Shown: positions 1 through 11,869 of the stretch, piece by piece
Position numbering within the stretch: position 1 is the stretch's first letter
Layout: every line of letters starts with the position of its first letter
Source: Calycina herbarum
Lineage: Eukaryota > Ascomycota > Leotiomycetes > Helotiales > Pezizellaceae
Direction: 5' to 3'
Length of the DNA stretch: 64,000 nt
NCBI GenBank assembly: GCA_001414485.1
Contig: LLEY01000159.1
Location: 62,001 to 126,000, forward strand
Program-made: the position numbers and the translations under genes
The notes under the pieces: generated by a model
Databases searched by the model: none
What the model saw: only the letters and a program-made list of their open reading frames with translations
Told to the model about the DNA's origin: nothing

Positions 1-1114
1 ACAAGTGGGTCTGGCAGTTGCGAGGAGTATTTGCCCGCTTTTGCAATCGCGTCAGCGGGATACAGCGTTGTTAAAAGGATCGAGGAGAACACGGCGACAT
101 TTACAGATGCTAGGCATTACTATATGATGTTTTCGGCCGACACTATCTCGGTCCATAAAGGCAAACGTGATTTTACTGAAGGAGAAAAGGTGGAGCTGGA
201 ATTTGTGAAAGGTACGGTATCTCAAAATTCATACTTCGTTAATGAATATTTAACATAACATGGGCAGAAATCTTGAAACCCATTAATCGAATTCAAATCA
301 AAGCCCGGAATCCGAGATCGTACTGTGATTCGACCTTTCTCACGTACACGGAGATGGCCTACGACGAGACGACAGGAGAGAAGACAGACAAAAGTCTGGT
401 AGAGATCGGTAAGACGAATAAATTATCTAATAACTACAGGCTGTTATGGGGAAAGTGCTAACAGAAGTGAACTCGATAGGAATATTTCCACCGGGGTGGC
501 CAATTGAAACCAAAGGAGCATACTGGAGCGCCGACGACAAAGCTTACACCTTCGAGCTAGACGCTAGCGCTGGTAAAACCCCTTGCTCAGGGATTACGGA
601 TGCTCTCAGAATAAACAATCTCCAGACGATTATCCTTTGCCCAAGACTTCTTGAAGGAGACAAAAAACAGGAATTGAAACCGTATGCTCGAGGGAGAATT
701 GCTATCAACAACGAAGAGACCTTGGATAGTTTTAATTCAATACCGGGTACATTTATGCACGAAATGGTACATATGGTTAGTGAAGAAAGTAAGCTTTTTG
801 AAGAAAATCCCCACCTTCCTTTATTAATTTTGGTAGAGGTAATCGACCAACAGGCATTGGACCGTGACGGAAAACCAGTCCCAGGTAAATTAACGTACGG
901 GATAAACGCAATTGCCAACTTGGCTGTGTATAAACCAAACCTTGCGATGCTGAGTGGTATGTCCCCTTCCTTCCAAACACATATTTTAATTCACATTCAT
1001 AACACCATCTCAGCTGATACGTATCATTATTTCGCAATGGCATCGTATTTGAAGACGAAAGATTGGGCGGCGGGACGAGCAACGGACTTTAAACAAGTTT
1101 CTTCAGAGACCTAG
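1..1114 (+). CDS. Aspzincin-like zinc metallopeptidase, 5' end outside window
   Basis: The partial gene has exons <1-211, 268-398 and 440-1114; introns of 56 and 41 nt join in frame, and the stop is TAG at 1112. The last exon contains HEMVH, an HExxH zinc motif, within FMHEMVHMV. It also has a downstream SADTYHYFAMASYL stretch resembling the Asp-containing third-ligand region of the deuterolysin/lysine-specific endopeptidase (aspzincin, M35-like) fold. Upstream exons carry YCDSTFLTYTEMAYDE, a plausible substrate-side segment. No signal peptide can be judged because the start is missing. The second intron is short (41 nt), so that junction is the least certain. Family assignment rests on the zinc motif and the ADTYxxFA element. 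Secretion and any role in nutrition or host interaction are inference only. Confidence 0.6.
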
Positions 1115-1259
1115 TTTGTTCTAATTAAGAATTTGACGTTTCAAGACAATTTGATAACCCAATTCTCTATAGCAATAATCGCCAGGCATTTAGATACTCA
1201 AATTCAGTACTGTACAAGCCATCATGCAATGTTACACCGAGTTCAACGACTCCTGATGG

Positions 1260-3267
1260 TTAATTAATCCTATCTAGGCGAGATCTACTCATAGCGGTCT
1301 CTACTGGTGGACCAGAAGGTGTGGTAACCTTGTTGTGATCAAATTGGGAAGCACAAGGGTCTCTTCTCCACTCCAATTGCACTGTCTTCCACCGCCTTTC
1401 CTTGAGCGTCTTGATTGCTTCTTTCCGATCCAAAAGTACATGGTCTTCTTCTGTAAGATTGCATTGCATTCGCAATTCAATGTTGGAGGGATTTGGAGGA
1501 CCGCTCGCGTGGCATATTCCGCCCTCGATTCTATCCAAGCGAGACCTATTCATAGTGATACCAGCGTAAGCAACTGGAAGTGATCGACAAAGCGTAGTAA
1601 TCCTGTTAAGATCAAGCTGGGTTGGGTCTCTTTCCAAATCAGACCGCCTTCTAGACTCTCTGAGCAACGCAATACCTTCTTCCATTTCCAAAAGTGCATG
1701 GTCTTCTTCTGTCAGATTACATCTCATTTTCAATTCAACCTTGGAGGGATTTCGGGGACCGATTGCGTGGCATGGTTTGCCTTTGATCCAATCCAATCGG
1801 GTCTTATTCATGGTGGGTTGATCCTCCTGTTGAACACAAGGTATAGTGATCCGCCTAGGATTGATACCGTCAACGCACACGTCTCTTGATCCACTGCGTA
1901 ATTCGTCCGTGTTATCTGTCTTTGAAGACTTGTGGAAATCTTTACATCGAATTTTCAGTATAATGTTGGGAGGACTTGGTGGACCACTTGCGTGGGATGG
2001 CTCACCAGTCTCATTTATAGTAGGCTTGTCCTCCAGTTGACGTTGGCGCACTGCGATGTTATTAACATCGATGCCGCAAGCACCTGGCTCGCTCGGGTCG
2101 CCCGCCAATACAAGTTCATGGTCACCTGCGAATTGTATATGTAAGCCAATGTTGGTGGAGATTTCCTGGGGGTTTTACTAGTGCCTTACTCTGATCAAAT
2201 GGCTGTGAACAAATAGGTTGAGCAACCATTTCAGGGTCAAAACCATGTTTCCTCGAGTCTCTTACGCGCTCCAAATGCTCCTTAATCATCATCGCTTCCT
2301 CTTCAACGGAACCATCTTCAGGATCCCCGACATGAGTTTTCAAATCCATCTTCTCCATCGGACGCTGATAATCATCTTCTGTGCATTGAATTCATAAGTC
2401 AATTTTGGAGGGACCTGGTGGAATTCTCATGTGGGGCTCACCATACATTCTGTCCAAACGTGCCCGACTCATAGTAGTGTCCACCGGGGTCATGCTACAA
2501 CCAAAAGTACACACCAAGTTTTCATTTTGTCTCCCTGGGTTGCATGCCTCAGCAAGCGCGTTGAGTCTGCTAACCGCATCGCGCATAGTCTGGAGTTCCG
2601 CTGGTAGATCTTCATCTTCATCTTCGTCTTCATCATCGCTCTCATCGGGTTGGAAGGTATATTTTCTCAAGTCAAGTTTCTTCGTGTCTCCAGTTTTATC
2701 GGGCTTGTTGCTTTTCCCTTCCAGACGTGCCTCCATCTGTGCCCGTAACATTTCCTTCTCTTCTTCTGGTGTATTTTGAGTGCCCTTGTCCTGGAATGTA
2801 AGTTCATTATCGCTTTTGCTGCTCGTCGCCAACGCCAATCGCTCAAACCGTGCCCGGGCGCTTTCAATTGCGTCTGCTGTTGGTGGCGGATCCGTCGAGT
2901 TTTGGAATGAAGCCATGTGCTCAATAATGGCAGAAGACGGCATCACTGGGTGCTCTTTGTCCTCAGCCTCCAAGCACCGTTGAATCAAATCAGGATTGCA
3001 GCACATGCCGTGCCCATTGTTGCGAGAATGAGGAATATCAATGTTGGAGTTGGGGTCGATACTCGTGCTTGCGCCTACAAGAGTTGCTGAAGAACAGGAG
3101 GGGGCTTGTAGGGTGGCATCCGAGACAGCTGAAGCTGAAGATGAAGTGTCTTGTGGTGGGTCTATTGGGTGAACTGGTGCAGACTCCTTGGAGTTGGGGG
3201 CCACGTTGCTCGAGGTTTGCTCTTGCGCTGGTTTCGAGCCCATGGGATGGTGGAATATCAACGTCAT
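1260..3267 (-). pseudogene. Decayed gene for a tandem-repeat protein (~86-aa repeat)
   Basis: The reading runs 3267-2395 (N-terminal Ser/Thr/Pro-rich and acidic region with a DED run), meets an in-frame TGA at 2392-2394, continues in the same frame to about 2150, then shifts frame and continues to a stop at 1260. A repeat of about 86-87 residues recurs: an M(S/N)(R/K)xRLDRI start, then GPPxPSxIEL, then (K/R)MxCNLTEEDHxLL. The last three starts are the clearest (MNKTRLDW, MNRSRLDRI, MSRSRLDRI). The TGA falls where other copies have K or R (IELRMQC, VELKMRC against IDL-stop-IQC), fitting CGA to TGA. Beyond the frameshift the text NIGLHIQF...DHELVLAGD again matches the repeat. No known family is recognised and no membrane segment is seen. 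It could still be translated as its N-terminal ~290 residues. Confidence 0.65.
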
Positions 3268-3794
3268 TATCGAGGTTCTTGAATTGTGTTGAGAATCTGT
3301 GATTTGATTGAAATGAAGGAGATAAGAGAGAAGATTGGTGCCAAAAAACTTGTAGCGTCCATGAAGGAAGGTAAAGTAGTGAGGGGGTGCCTAATCCAAC
3401 CAACCAACAATGCAGGTGGTTGGCTTCGCCTCCCAGGCAGCAAAGAGTGTTTCAACCGCCAGATGAGCTCTATAAAAAGAATACCTAAACGCTGAAAGGC
3501 TTGTACAACCCTCATGTATAATTTAGGCACTCCAAGCTTACCATAAAAACAGAAATCACGTTTATGTCACGCGTTACTCACTCTTTTTAAAAAAAGCCTC
3601 CACCTCACTTTATCACCAGAACGTTCCAAAAACGCAGATTTTTCATCGTGAAACATACCATCAATTTATGTTTGAAGATACACTTCAGCAGACCATTCTA
3701 CCTACCTTGCTCAGTACCCCTAAACACAGGCAACCATAACCACAGTCATGATATCTAGAATAACGAGTACAAGACTAGCGGCACCAACATCAAC
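3268..3794. other. Intergenic, no gene seen
   Basis: This short spacer lies between the 5' side of the repeat gene and the 3' end of the dynamin-like gene. The open frames in it are short and have no recognisable protein content. Confidence 0.5.
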
Positions 3795-6155
3795 CTACGC
3801 CAAAATCTTCTTGCCAGTCTCAAGATCTGCCATCTCCTTCTGAATTTGCTTGCGCTTGAGCTTTTTTCCAGGATCTTCTCCCGCAATATCCTCCAGTTGC
3901 GCAGAACTCAAGCCACTAACAAAAACTGCCGAGAAGAGCTTCAATGGTGTTTCTGGTCCGTGGATCAAGTGGTGGTCGACTACTTGCATGCAGATATTAT
4001 CCACAACACGTCTCCTAGCAACCATATAGTAGGACTTGAGAATGTCATGGAGATCTAGAACTGTTTGCTCGAAATTGCTCATGGGGTGATCAATCAAAAG
4101 GTCATCAACCCGAACGACGAGGTTGTCATCGGCCCCCATATAAGCTTTCTTTGATGCCGCCTCCTGCATTCGCTTTTGCCGACTGTTCTTAAAATTAGCA
4201 TGAGTTAATTTTGAAGGGGCATGGAAGCTTACGATCTGGTCAGTTGGTCGCTGAATGAAGGATTTTGCGTGGCCGGATTCTGATGTCTCTCCACTTGCAA
4301 GACAAACTCGACTTGATCCATCGCCCGCTTGTATCGTAGAAGAAGGCCATCCATCAAAATAGACATCAACCCAGCACGCATGCGATCATCCGGGCAGACT
4401 ATAGAAAGAAGTGCAGTGACAAACTTGTGGACCTGTGTAACAGCATCCGAGACATATCCAAGCGAGATGTCAGTCCATTGATTCGATATCTTCTTCATTG
4501 TAGACCCCAGAATGGTAGGATCAAAAGTTCCAAGCTCGAATCCGCGGTTTCCTCGATGAATCGTAGTTAGCCAGGGGATGATGCCTTGCGTGATGGGCAT
4601 AGTGAGCTTCTTCTTCTCACTCAGAATGTCCTCGATGTCATCGTGAGGATCAACCTCCCGACTATAGTCAACTGATTTTGGGTTCTTGTTGTCTGCCTTC
4701 TTACCGGTTTCCTTTCCAAAACCCTTATTTTCCTCTTCCATTTGTTCAAAATCGTATGTATGACCACATAGCTCCACTGCAAACGAAAAGGCTTCATTGC
4801 GATTGACAACGAAAGTAGCGAGTCTGAGAACTGGATGTTGGTCAAACAGTTCATCGCACCCGTACTTTCCACTCAAAGAAAGAGAAACAAATTCCTGGAA
4901 ACGGCCGGCAATATGAACAAGGCATTCCCGCTGCTCCTGTGCCGTGTCTCTGCTTGACCCCAGTATTTCGAGTTTTGACTTGCAATTCTTGAGTCTTGCG
5001 TTAAGATCTGCTTTAACCTTAAAAGCGTTAGCGGAATACCTAGAATATAAAAGAATCTTTTGCATACCTTTGGGAATTCCCGACGGGTATGGGTGGTCAA
5101 AATCTCTTGCAGGCGGAGTTTGAGAGATGGTATTCCAACTTTATCCTTGTCCAGGGCGTTGTACGGAGCACGACTGTTAAAGAAGGTAACCTCTAAAGCG
5201 TGTCGATTGGTTGTCGGGTCAGAAGACTCTTGTTGGCCAGGGTTTCGAATAAGATGCCACCCGAGTGTCAACTGGTGTTTTCTGCCTTCGACCAGGTCCA
5301 TTACAGCATTTTCTGCGCCCTTGTCAACAAGATCGGGCTTTGTAATAACACCCAGTGTTCGTTCGCCCTGCTTGTCAAACTCATCTGCCATCTCGAGAAT
5401 CTCTTGAGTGGCGATATCAACATTGGCGGGAATCACAGCAAGAATGACGGATCGCGGATTCTCCATATAACCTTGCACCATAGATTTGACCATTTGCATA
5501 TCGTCCTTTGTCGTGACACCACTGGTAGTTCTCTTGAAGATGCCTGGGATGTCAATGACGCTCAGGTGGTCCTGATCAGGTCCAGAGATCTCGAGGCGCA
5601 AAACATCTTCCGAAAAGGTTTTAGTAGATGCCTCGCCGGTAATTCCCATTACTGAATTGACCTGGTTGTTTTTAGCTTAATCTGAAACGTAAAGTGTAAG
5701 TTGAGCTTACCTCATGAAAGATCTCTCCAAAAGACTTCACGTCCAACTCGTTCAACTTCTTACCCCATGAGCGAACCTTCGCGATGTGCTTGACGCTAGC
5801 GTTCTTCGCTGGAACGATCGAGACTGATATGTACTTCGAAGATGAACGTCGGAAGATGATTTGTGTAGCAAACTTTGTACACAATCCGCTATCTCGAGGG
5901 AATGGTAGACCCGTGAGACCTTCCAAAACTGAACTCTTGCCTATGAAACTCACGTCAGCTTTCTGCTCCCATTGAGGGGCTTTCGTGTCTGTTCTTACCG
6001 CTTGATTGATCACCCACAACGACGATCTGTGGAAGATCGATGAGGTGGCCGACGTTGCATGCAAAGAGCCGGTCGATCTTGCTCAACATGTGCGGGGCTG
6101 CAAGACTCGAAGAGGGTGAGGCCTCGCCATTGGTCTTGGCTTGGTATTCGCCCAT
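3795..6155 (-). CDS. Dynamin-like GTPase (fungal Mx-type)
   Basis: Exons 5999-6155, 5711-5940, 5068-5661, 4233-5017 and 3795-4182 join to 717 residues. The GTPase domain has the P-loop GDQSSGKSS near residues 48-56, the dynamin signature LPFPRDSGLCT, DIPG (G3) and TKPD (G4). A middle domain and a C-terminal GTPase effector (stalk) region follow, ending LETGKKILA. No PH domain, transmembrane segment or mitochondrial presequence is evident, so it resembles the soluble Mx/Vps1-like fungal group rather than fusion dynamins. Such proteins oligomerise on membranes and use GTP hydrolysis to remodel them; the specific organelle cannot be read from sequence. The start MGEYQAK at 6155 follows in-frame upstream codons lacking domain content. 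The first intron splits the P-loop codon of the second Gly in SSGKS, a phase-1 intron of 58 nt. Confidence 0.9.
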
Positions 6156-7465
6156 CTTGTTGCTGTATTTTGTAAAGCGATGTTGCGAATCGTATTGCAA
6201 AGTTGTGCTTGAAAAGTTTTTGTGGGGTGTTGAGGTAGAACGCGGGTTGGGGTGGAAATGCGCTTGAGAAAAGAGCAAACAAAGACGTCACCTTCGAGCA
6301 AACCTCGCGGCCAAGCGCGTGGGGTTACGTAATACCTTTCCCTCAAGCTCAATTGTTGTTGCCAGTTCTCTGTTGCTGTTGCTGTATTATAAAGCTGAAG
6401 TGACTTCCTGAAGTGATGTTATTTGATCGAAATGCACATCGACCAATGAAGCAGATTCCATGGAATGCTCTTGCTAGAATGGCATGAGGGAAACCTTTAA
6501 TAAATCTTCTTCTGTCGGTAGATAGAGAAGCTCATTACAAATCTACTTCATATAACGTTTGCACACTCAACGGCAGCTCTCCGCCAAGAATGGGAAGGCC
6601 ATGTAAAAAATAAACAAACTTTACGAGACGATTAGATCTCAACCAAAAGATAGAATGGGAAAGACCGTGCTTGTAAGTCAATGTAAAAGTTTCGAGACCG
6701 CAGGTGTGGAAATTTGTCCATCTATCTAAGAAATTTGAAAGATCTCAACAAGTGACTACTAATAACTAGTAAATGTTAGGCAAAGTCTGTGATTGCAACT
6801 CTACAAGAAAACTTGATAAAGGCAGGGCAAGAGAAGTCGTCTAACCTTGAAACATGGGACTATACATATATACCAGCACGATGTTTTCCATATCGTGAAA
6901 TTGAATCTTGCTGCTCAAACAAGCGATCTGAATACCAGCAACTCCGCAACCGCCCCGAACCCCGCATCCCGAGTCCGAGTCGGCCAAATCAACCGCCTTC
7001 ACGATCTCCTGGTTGATACAAAATCACAGCCTCATCGGTCCTCTCTTTAAAAGTATAAATCTTCCTAATCACAGCTCCCCAAATACCGTAACACCATCAA
7101 GAATCTCTCGCACAACGATTCATCCACCGGACAAACATCCCTCCGACTCCTGCTAAAATCTCAAGCCTCACACCACAACACAACTTTAACCAAAAACAAG
7201 AAATAATGGGAAACCCCTCGCTTTTTCCCCATGGCTTGCGTGAGGCACAAACACACTTCCAAACGCACCAAAAGAGAAAAGTGGATAATGCTTTGAAATC
7301 AAAAAAAAAGTTGTGAATGGCACTAGAACGTCATTCTCGTCGCCAAACCCCTATATCACGCGAAAAAAAATCCCGAAAGCTGAGAGAACATCAATTCTTC
7401 CACATTCAAACAATATTTCCACCTCAACAATCACAACTCCAATCCTCCCAAACACAACCATCATC
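6156..7465. other. Divergent intergenic/promoter region
   Basis: This 1.3 kb region separates the starts of the dynamin-like and SDR genes, so it should hold both promoters. CA-rich, pyrimidine-poor stretches precede the SDR ATG (about 7070-7460). No additional gene could be supported. Confidence 0.5.
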
Positions 7466-8509
7466 ATGGTCCAAGATCCCACCCCCAAGACCGTCCTAGT
7501 CACAGGAGCAAATGGCTACATCGGCTCAGCAATCGCGCGCTCCTTCGTCCGCAAAGGCTGGAAAACATACGGACTCATTCGTTCAGAGAAAGCAGCTTCC
7601 ACTCTCGCACTCAACGAAATCATCCCCGTAATCGGGAATTTCGACGACCCTTCTTTCCCCTTCCTCACAAAACTCAACGACGAAGGCGTGATTTTCGATG
7701 TAGTAATTTCCACCACAGAGCAAATCACAAATTACATCCCGCATTACAACGCCATCATCGCTCTTCTCCTCCGAGTATCGGAATTGACCAAGTTGGGTGG
7801 AAAGGAGAAATTGCTCGTTTTGTTTACGAGTGGATGTAAAGACTATGGGATGATGGATAAACTCTCCACTTCGCCAGGATTGGGACCTCATACCGAGACT
7901 TCTCCATTAAACCCTCCAAAGATGTTGGTAGATCGTACGAATTATTCCATTAAGACTTTTGAGCATGGTGATGCTTTCGATGCGGCTGTTATTCGACCAA
8001 CGAATGTTTATGGCTTTGGTTCCAGCTACTACAAAGGCTTCTTCATCACAGCCCAAGAGGCAAAAAACAAGGGCGGCGTGCTGGAATTCAAGGAGGACCC
8101 AAAGACGATCCTGCATGCGATGCATGTCGATGATTGCGGCGATGCTTATGTAGCTCTCGCCGAGACTGGGCTGTTGAAGAGAAAAGCGGTCAGAGGCGAA
8201 TGCTTCAACATGTCTTCGTACAGATATGAGACCCTGGGAGAAATCGCGGAGGCGTTGGCGAAGGAGTATGGGATCACAAGCGTAAAGTGTGAGAATTCCT
8301 GGCCGGAAGGTGCCCGTGCGGACGAGAATTTGAGTAGAATGGTATTTGGCTTCTCGCAGTGGACGGGAAGTGAGAAGCTGAGAGCCTTGACGGGATGGAA
8401 GGAAACAAGGCTGCTGTTTTCCCAGGGACTGAAACAATATCGATTGGCGTACGAGGTGACCGTCGCGGAGAACGAGCCTGGAACCCAAAAGGGATTGAAG
8501 ATGTGGTGA
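7466..8509 (+). CDS. Extended short-chain dehydrogenase/NAD-dependent epimerase-like protein
   Basis: This is a single exon of 347 residues. The N-terminus has a Rossmann TGANGYIGSAIA (GxxGxxG of extended SDRs) at residues ~14-25. Later features typical of NAD(P)-dependent epimerase/dehydratase folds are LLVLFTSGCKDYG, VIRPTNVYG and HAMHVDDCGDAYVAL. The start at 7466 follows a TCATCATGG context; an in-frame open stretch from 7313 lacks domain content. Where the catalytic YxxxK would be expected the sequence reads NYSIKTFE, with Lys at Tyr+3, so the usual dyad is not evident. It may act on an unusual substrate or bind a nucleotide without classical SDR chemistry. An MFS transporter lies convergently just downstream, but no biosynthetic cluster is visible. 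Confidence 0.8.
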   Translation: MVQDPTPKTVLVTGANGYIGSAIARSFVRKGWKTYGLIRSEKAASTLALNEIIPVIGNFDDPSFPFLTKLNDEGVIFDVVISTTEQITNYIPHYNAIIALLLRVSELTKLGGKEKLLVLFTSGCKDYGMMDKLSTSPGLGPHTETSPLNPPKMLVDRTNYSIKTFEHGDAFDAAVIRPTNVYGFGSSYYKGFFITAQEAKNKGGVLEFKEDPKTILHAMHVDDCGDAYVALAETGLLKRKAVRGECFNMSSYRYETLGEIAEALAKEYGITSVKCENSWPEGARADENLSRMVFGFSQWTGSEKLRALTGWKETRLLFSQGLKQYRLAYEVTVAENEPGTQKGLKMW

Positions 8510-8640
8510 GATGAAGTATTGCATCTGTGTGTCTTATCAGTTTGGGAATTGGGGATAGAAATCAATGGTAACTTACGTATTTTTGTTCGTCCCAATGATT
8601 GTGGTTACATGATGGAATTTATCGTCTACGTGTCTAACAT

Positions 8641-10488
8641 TTACACGACTCTCTCTGCAACATCTGATTCTAGCATGATAAGGTCATCTCCATTCCCTTC
8701 AACCCTCTCAAGATTATCCAAATACTCTTCCCCAAACGGAACAGGCTCATAGTAGTGATCCTTCTTCCGATTCGATCCATATAGACCATAAGACCAGGTC
8801 CCAAAACTAGCAACAAGACAGACGAGGGCCAGGAAATGAAATGGCAATCCAATCCAGCCATTTCCTTTCTTAAGGCCGACAGAGTATAACCAGTTCAAAG
8901 TTGGTCCAGCTATTAAAGCACCCACAGTCTCAACTACTGTAATGATCGAATAAAGTCGTCCAATATGCTCTTTATCTACCAACGTTGTAATCAAAGAACG
9001 TGTAAGAGAATCGAATCCCGTCCCAACAGTCCAAATAATCATTCCAAAAATCGTGAGTCCTATTGTGGGGCTCGCAGCAACAACAAAGGATCCGATAGCA
9101 AGCACGATGATTGAGAAACGAGCGAGTAGGAGATCCTTTCCTTTTGAGGAGAACCCGACCCTTTTAATGAGAAATTTCGATACGAGTGGAATGAATGCTA
9201 AAAGAACCAATATGTTTACAAAGGCGCGTAGGGATAATAGAAGCATTGTTTCTCGTAATTTCCAGGAGAACCGATTTGATATATACCGAATTGATAGTCC
9301 AACGGATTGTGAACAAAAAGGGGTAGCAATGAATGTAAAGAGAAGAATCATAATGGGAATAGAGCGAATGACTTTGGTAGCTTCATAGGTCCGGCCTATA
9401 AATTCTGTAATGTGCGACTTGAGGGATTTAGACTGCTTGTCGTTCGATTTTCCAGATGTGCTGTAGATATCAGGTTCTTCTGTCGACGAGACTTTGACGA
9501 GTTTTCCGGTGGCCACCGATAGTCGAAGGTGGAGGGTTTCTGGCATGAAAACTATAATAGAGGCTCCGAGTATAATCATTGACAGTCCTACGTATAGTGA
9601 AAGCATGGCTGATTTAGCCATAAGAAAACTGGCGACAGTTGGCGCCGCAAGCGTGGAAAACAGGGCTCCACCGCCCCCGAGTAAAAAGACATTCGCTCTG
9701 GAAAATATTAGCAGCTGGTCTCCATGTGGGGGCTCTATACACAAACCTGGTGGTCTCTGTAGTTATATCGCAAGCAACAGCATAAAACTACAACATGGAC
9801 GAGTCAGTATTTGGTTGCGTGGAAGAACTCGGGATAAATTGAGTATATACCATCATTGATGCCACTGCTTCCCCTCCACCGATAAAAGTAAATAGAGGGG
9901 AAAGCCAGATCAATCGTAGGGGCAAGACTTTCCAGAAGGAAATGATTGTGATTTCATAAATCCCCGCGAGTATGAATCCAATCATTGAAAGAATAAAGAC
10001 AGGTTTTCTTCCAATTCTAGCAATAGACAATCAGTTCCAGTAATTGAATATATAAAATCCCGGCCTAGAGTAAAAATAGATAATTCATCAACCTACTTAT
10101 CTGCGAGTGCCCCATATGGAATTGTGGTCAACAACCGTGGAATCGGCGAGAGGAAATGCATCGTCCCAAAAAGCATATTCAACTCATTCTGGACCTCATT
10201 CCCCTTGCACTTCTCCTCATCAATTGGTTCATCCAGCCCGATATGTCCCTCTCCCTTCAACCCGTTGTAATAATGATGGCATATGATATCCTCGTATAAT
10301 CGTACAGCCGGCATGCCCATGAGGAATCCGCCAAAAGAAAGCATGAATATAATTGCGAGAAGTATGCCAACTATCACTTTCGGATTTCGTATTCGTTGGA
10401 AGGTAAGACATCGTTTGAGCGTCGATTGCGATACAGAGCGCAAGAACCTAGGCGTTCGATGGTTCATCGAGGCATGCATTTTGTGCAA
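8641..10488 (-). CDS. Major facilitator superfamily transporter
   Basis: Exons 10097-10488, 9851-10016, 9747-9787 (41 nt) and 8641-9697 give 551 residues. Many hydrophobic helices are visible, compatible with a 12-TM MFS carrier. The loop 2-3 motif is YGALADKIGRKPVF, the hallmark G-x-x-x-D-x-x-G-R-K. YAVACDITTETTRANVFLLGGG spans the small third exon, and a cytoplasmic loop rich in Ser/Lys follows the sixth helix. Long hydrophilic sequence between TM1 and TM2 (HYYNGLKGEGHIG) probably faces outside. The general architecture resembles fungal MFS members annotated as proton-coupled folate-transporter-like, but the substrate is unknown. It is convergent with the SDR at 7466 and separated by about 130 bp. 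Confidence 0.85.
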
Positions 10489-11869
10489 TGAATTGGATTC
10501 GAATTAATCGCTTGAGATCGCATTAGGGGAGGGAGAATTGTAGTTTAGGTTTCGCATTGGGGTTCGAGGGTATTCGGAAGGAGCGTTTGGGGGTCGATGA
10601 TCGCAATTCGCCCGTCCGCAACGTAGTTGTGCCTTCGGGGTAGGAGTAAAAGACAGGAAATTCAAGGAAAAGAGAGTATCAAAATGGATTTACGAGAGAA
10701 AAGAAATACAATGCGCTGGCTGAGCACATTCGTAGTGCTGACACCAAAGCCCCCGCCCTGAAGGATTCTTGGTACACGATGATCGGCGCCTCTCTCGCCG
10801 CGACACGCAACGAGCTGAAAATGAATGAGAGAAACACCAGAAATATACTCCATCCGCTTACAGCTTACTCGACGTGTCGCAATATTCTGTGCGCTTCTCC
10901 TTCTTTCGAGCGAGGGAGAGAAGCTCCTCATCTATCCAAAATTGGGTACACCAGCTAAGGTTAGAGCCCTTCATGTTCGTGTTTGTGTTTGAATCACAGC
11001 CATCTCGTCGCGGGAAACACAAAAGATGCGAATACAAGCACTAGGATTGAGCACGAACAGCCTTTGGTGCAGAAAAGTTGACAGATGGGGAACAGAGTGG
11101 TACAATGGAGATTTGGAAATGGAAGTGGGTGATAAAGGAAAGACGACGGATGACAACTCTAGGTTGCAAGCTGCAGGCGGGGGTTTTCCGGTTCTGTACC
11201 TCATCGTGTGTCCTTGTACGTACTCCCACACCCCTTCACCATCTACTTGACCGAGTCGGGCGATGGAAAGTCCCAATCCTCATTTATATATTCATTGTCC
11301 CATGAATATTCCGCGACACGTCAAAAGCACTTGCCACTTCAATCGCCAAAGTTGCCCAGGCGGTTGAGAGGGTCAAGATGATCGAGATGATCGAGGGAAG
11401 GAACGATTTTGCGCAATCGGCCGAGCGAGAAATTGTCGCGACGACGAGGTCGCTCCTTCCCTCTCCATCCTCAACATCTCTCTCGACTCGACTGGGTCGA
11501 CCTACTATGACCGAGCGAGCAGTAAGAAGGGAAGGCACGACTCTGTCTACATCCAGAGTATAAACCCCCTCCCCGTTCCCATATACACACTTTTTCGTCC
11601 TCGAAAACGAATCGCGGGGGGTGAGCCCAAGGACACCACCACACTGTCACAACAACTGTGATGGTACTTGACAAGTAATAAGGAGCGTGTGGGTTGAGTC
11701 TCTTGATCAAGATGCTATTCTCGGCTTCCTTGAAAACACAAATTTTCATCACCCTCGATTCTCCCGTTGCTTGCTTGCGAAATATGATGCGACACGAGCA
11801 TTTCTGGCAATAAAAGCTCTCACAGTCCTTATCATAAGAAATTCAACTCCCATTCTTCTTGCTACTAAC
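10489..11869. other. Intergenic, no gene supported
   Basis: About 1.4 kb separates the MFS start from the 3' end of the next SDR. Overlapping short frames occur on both strands without recognisable content or consistent splice structure. Confidence 0.45.

Noticed and set aside
3286..3495. Short plus-strand frame upstream of the repeat pseudogene
   Set aside because: No recognisable content and antisense to another equally weak frame.
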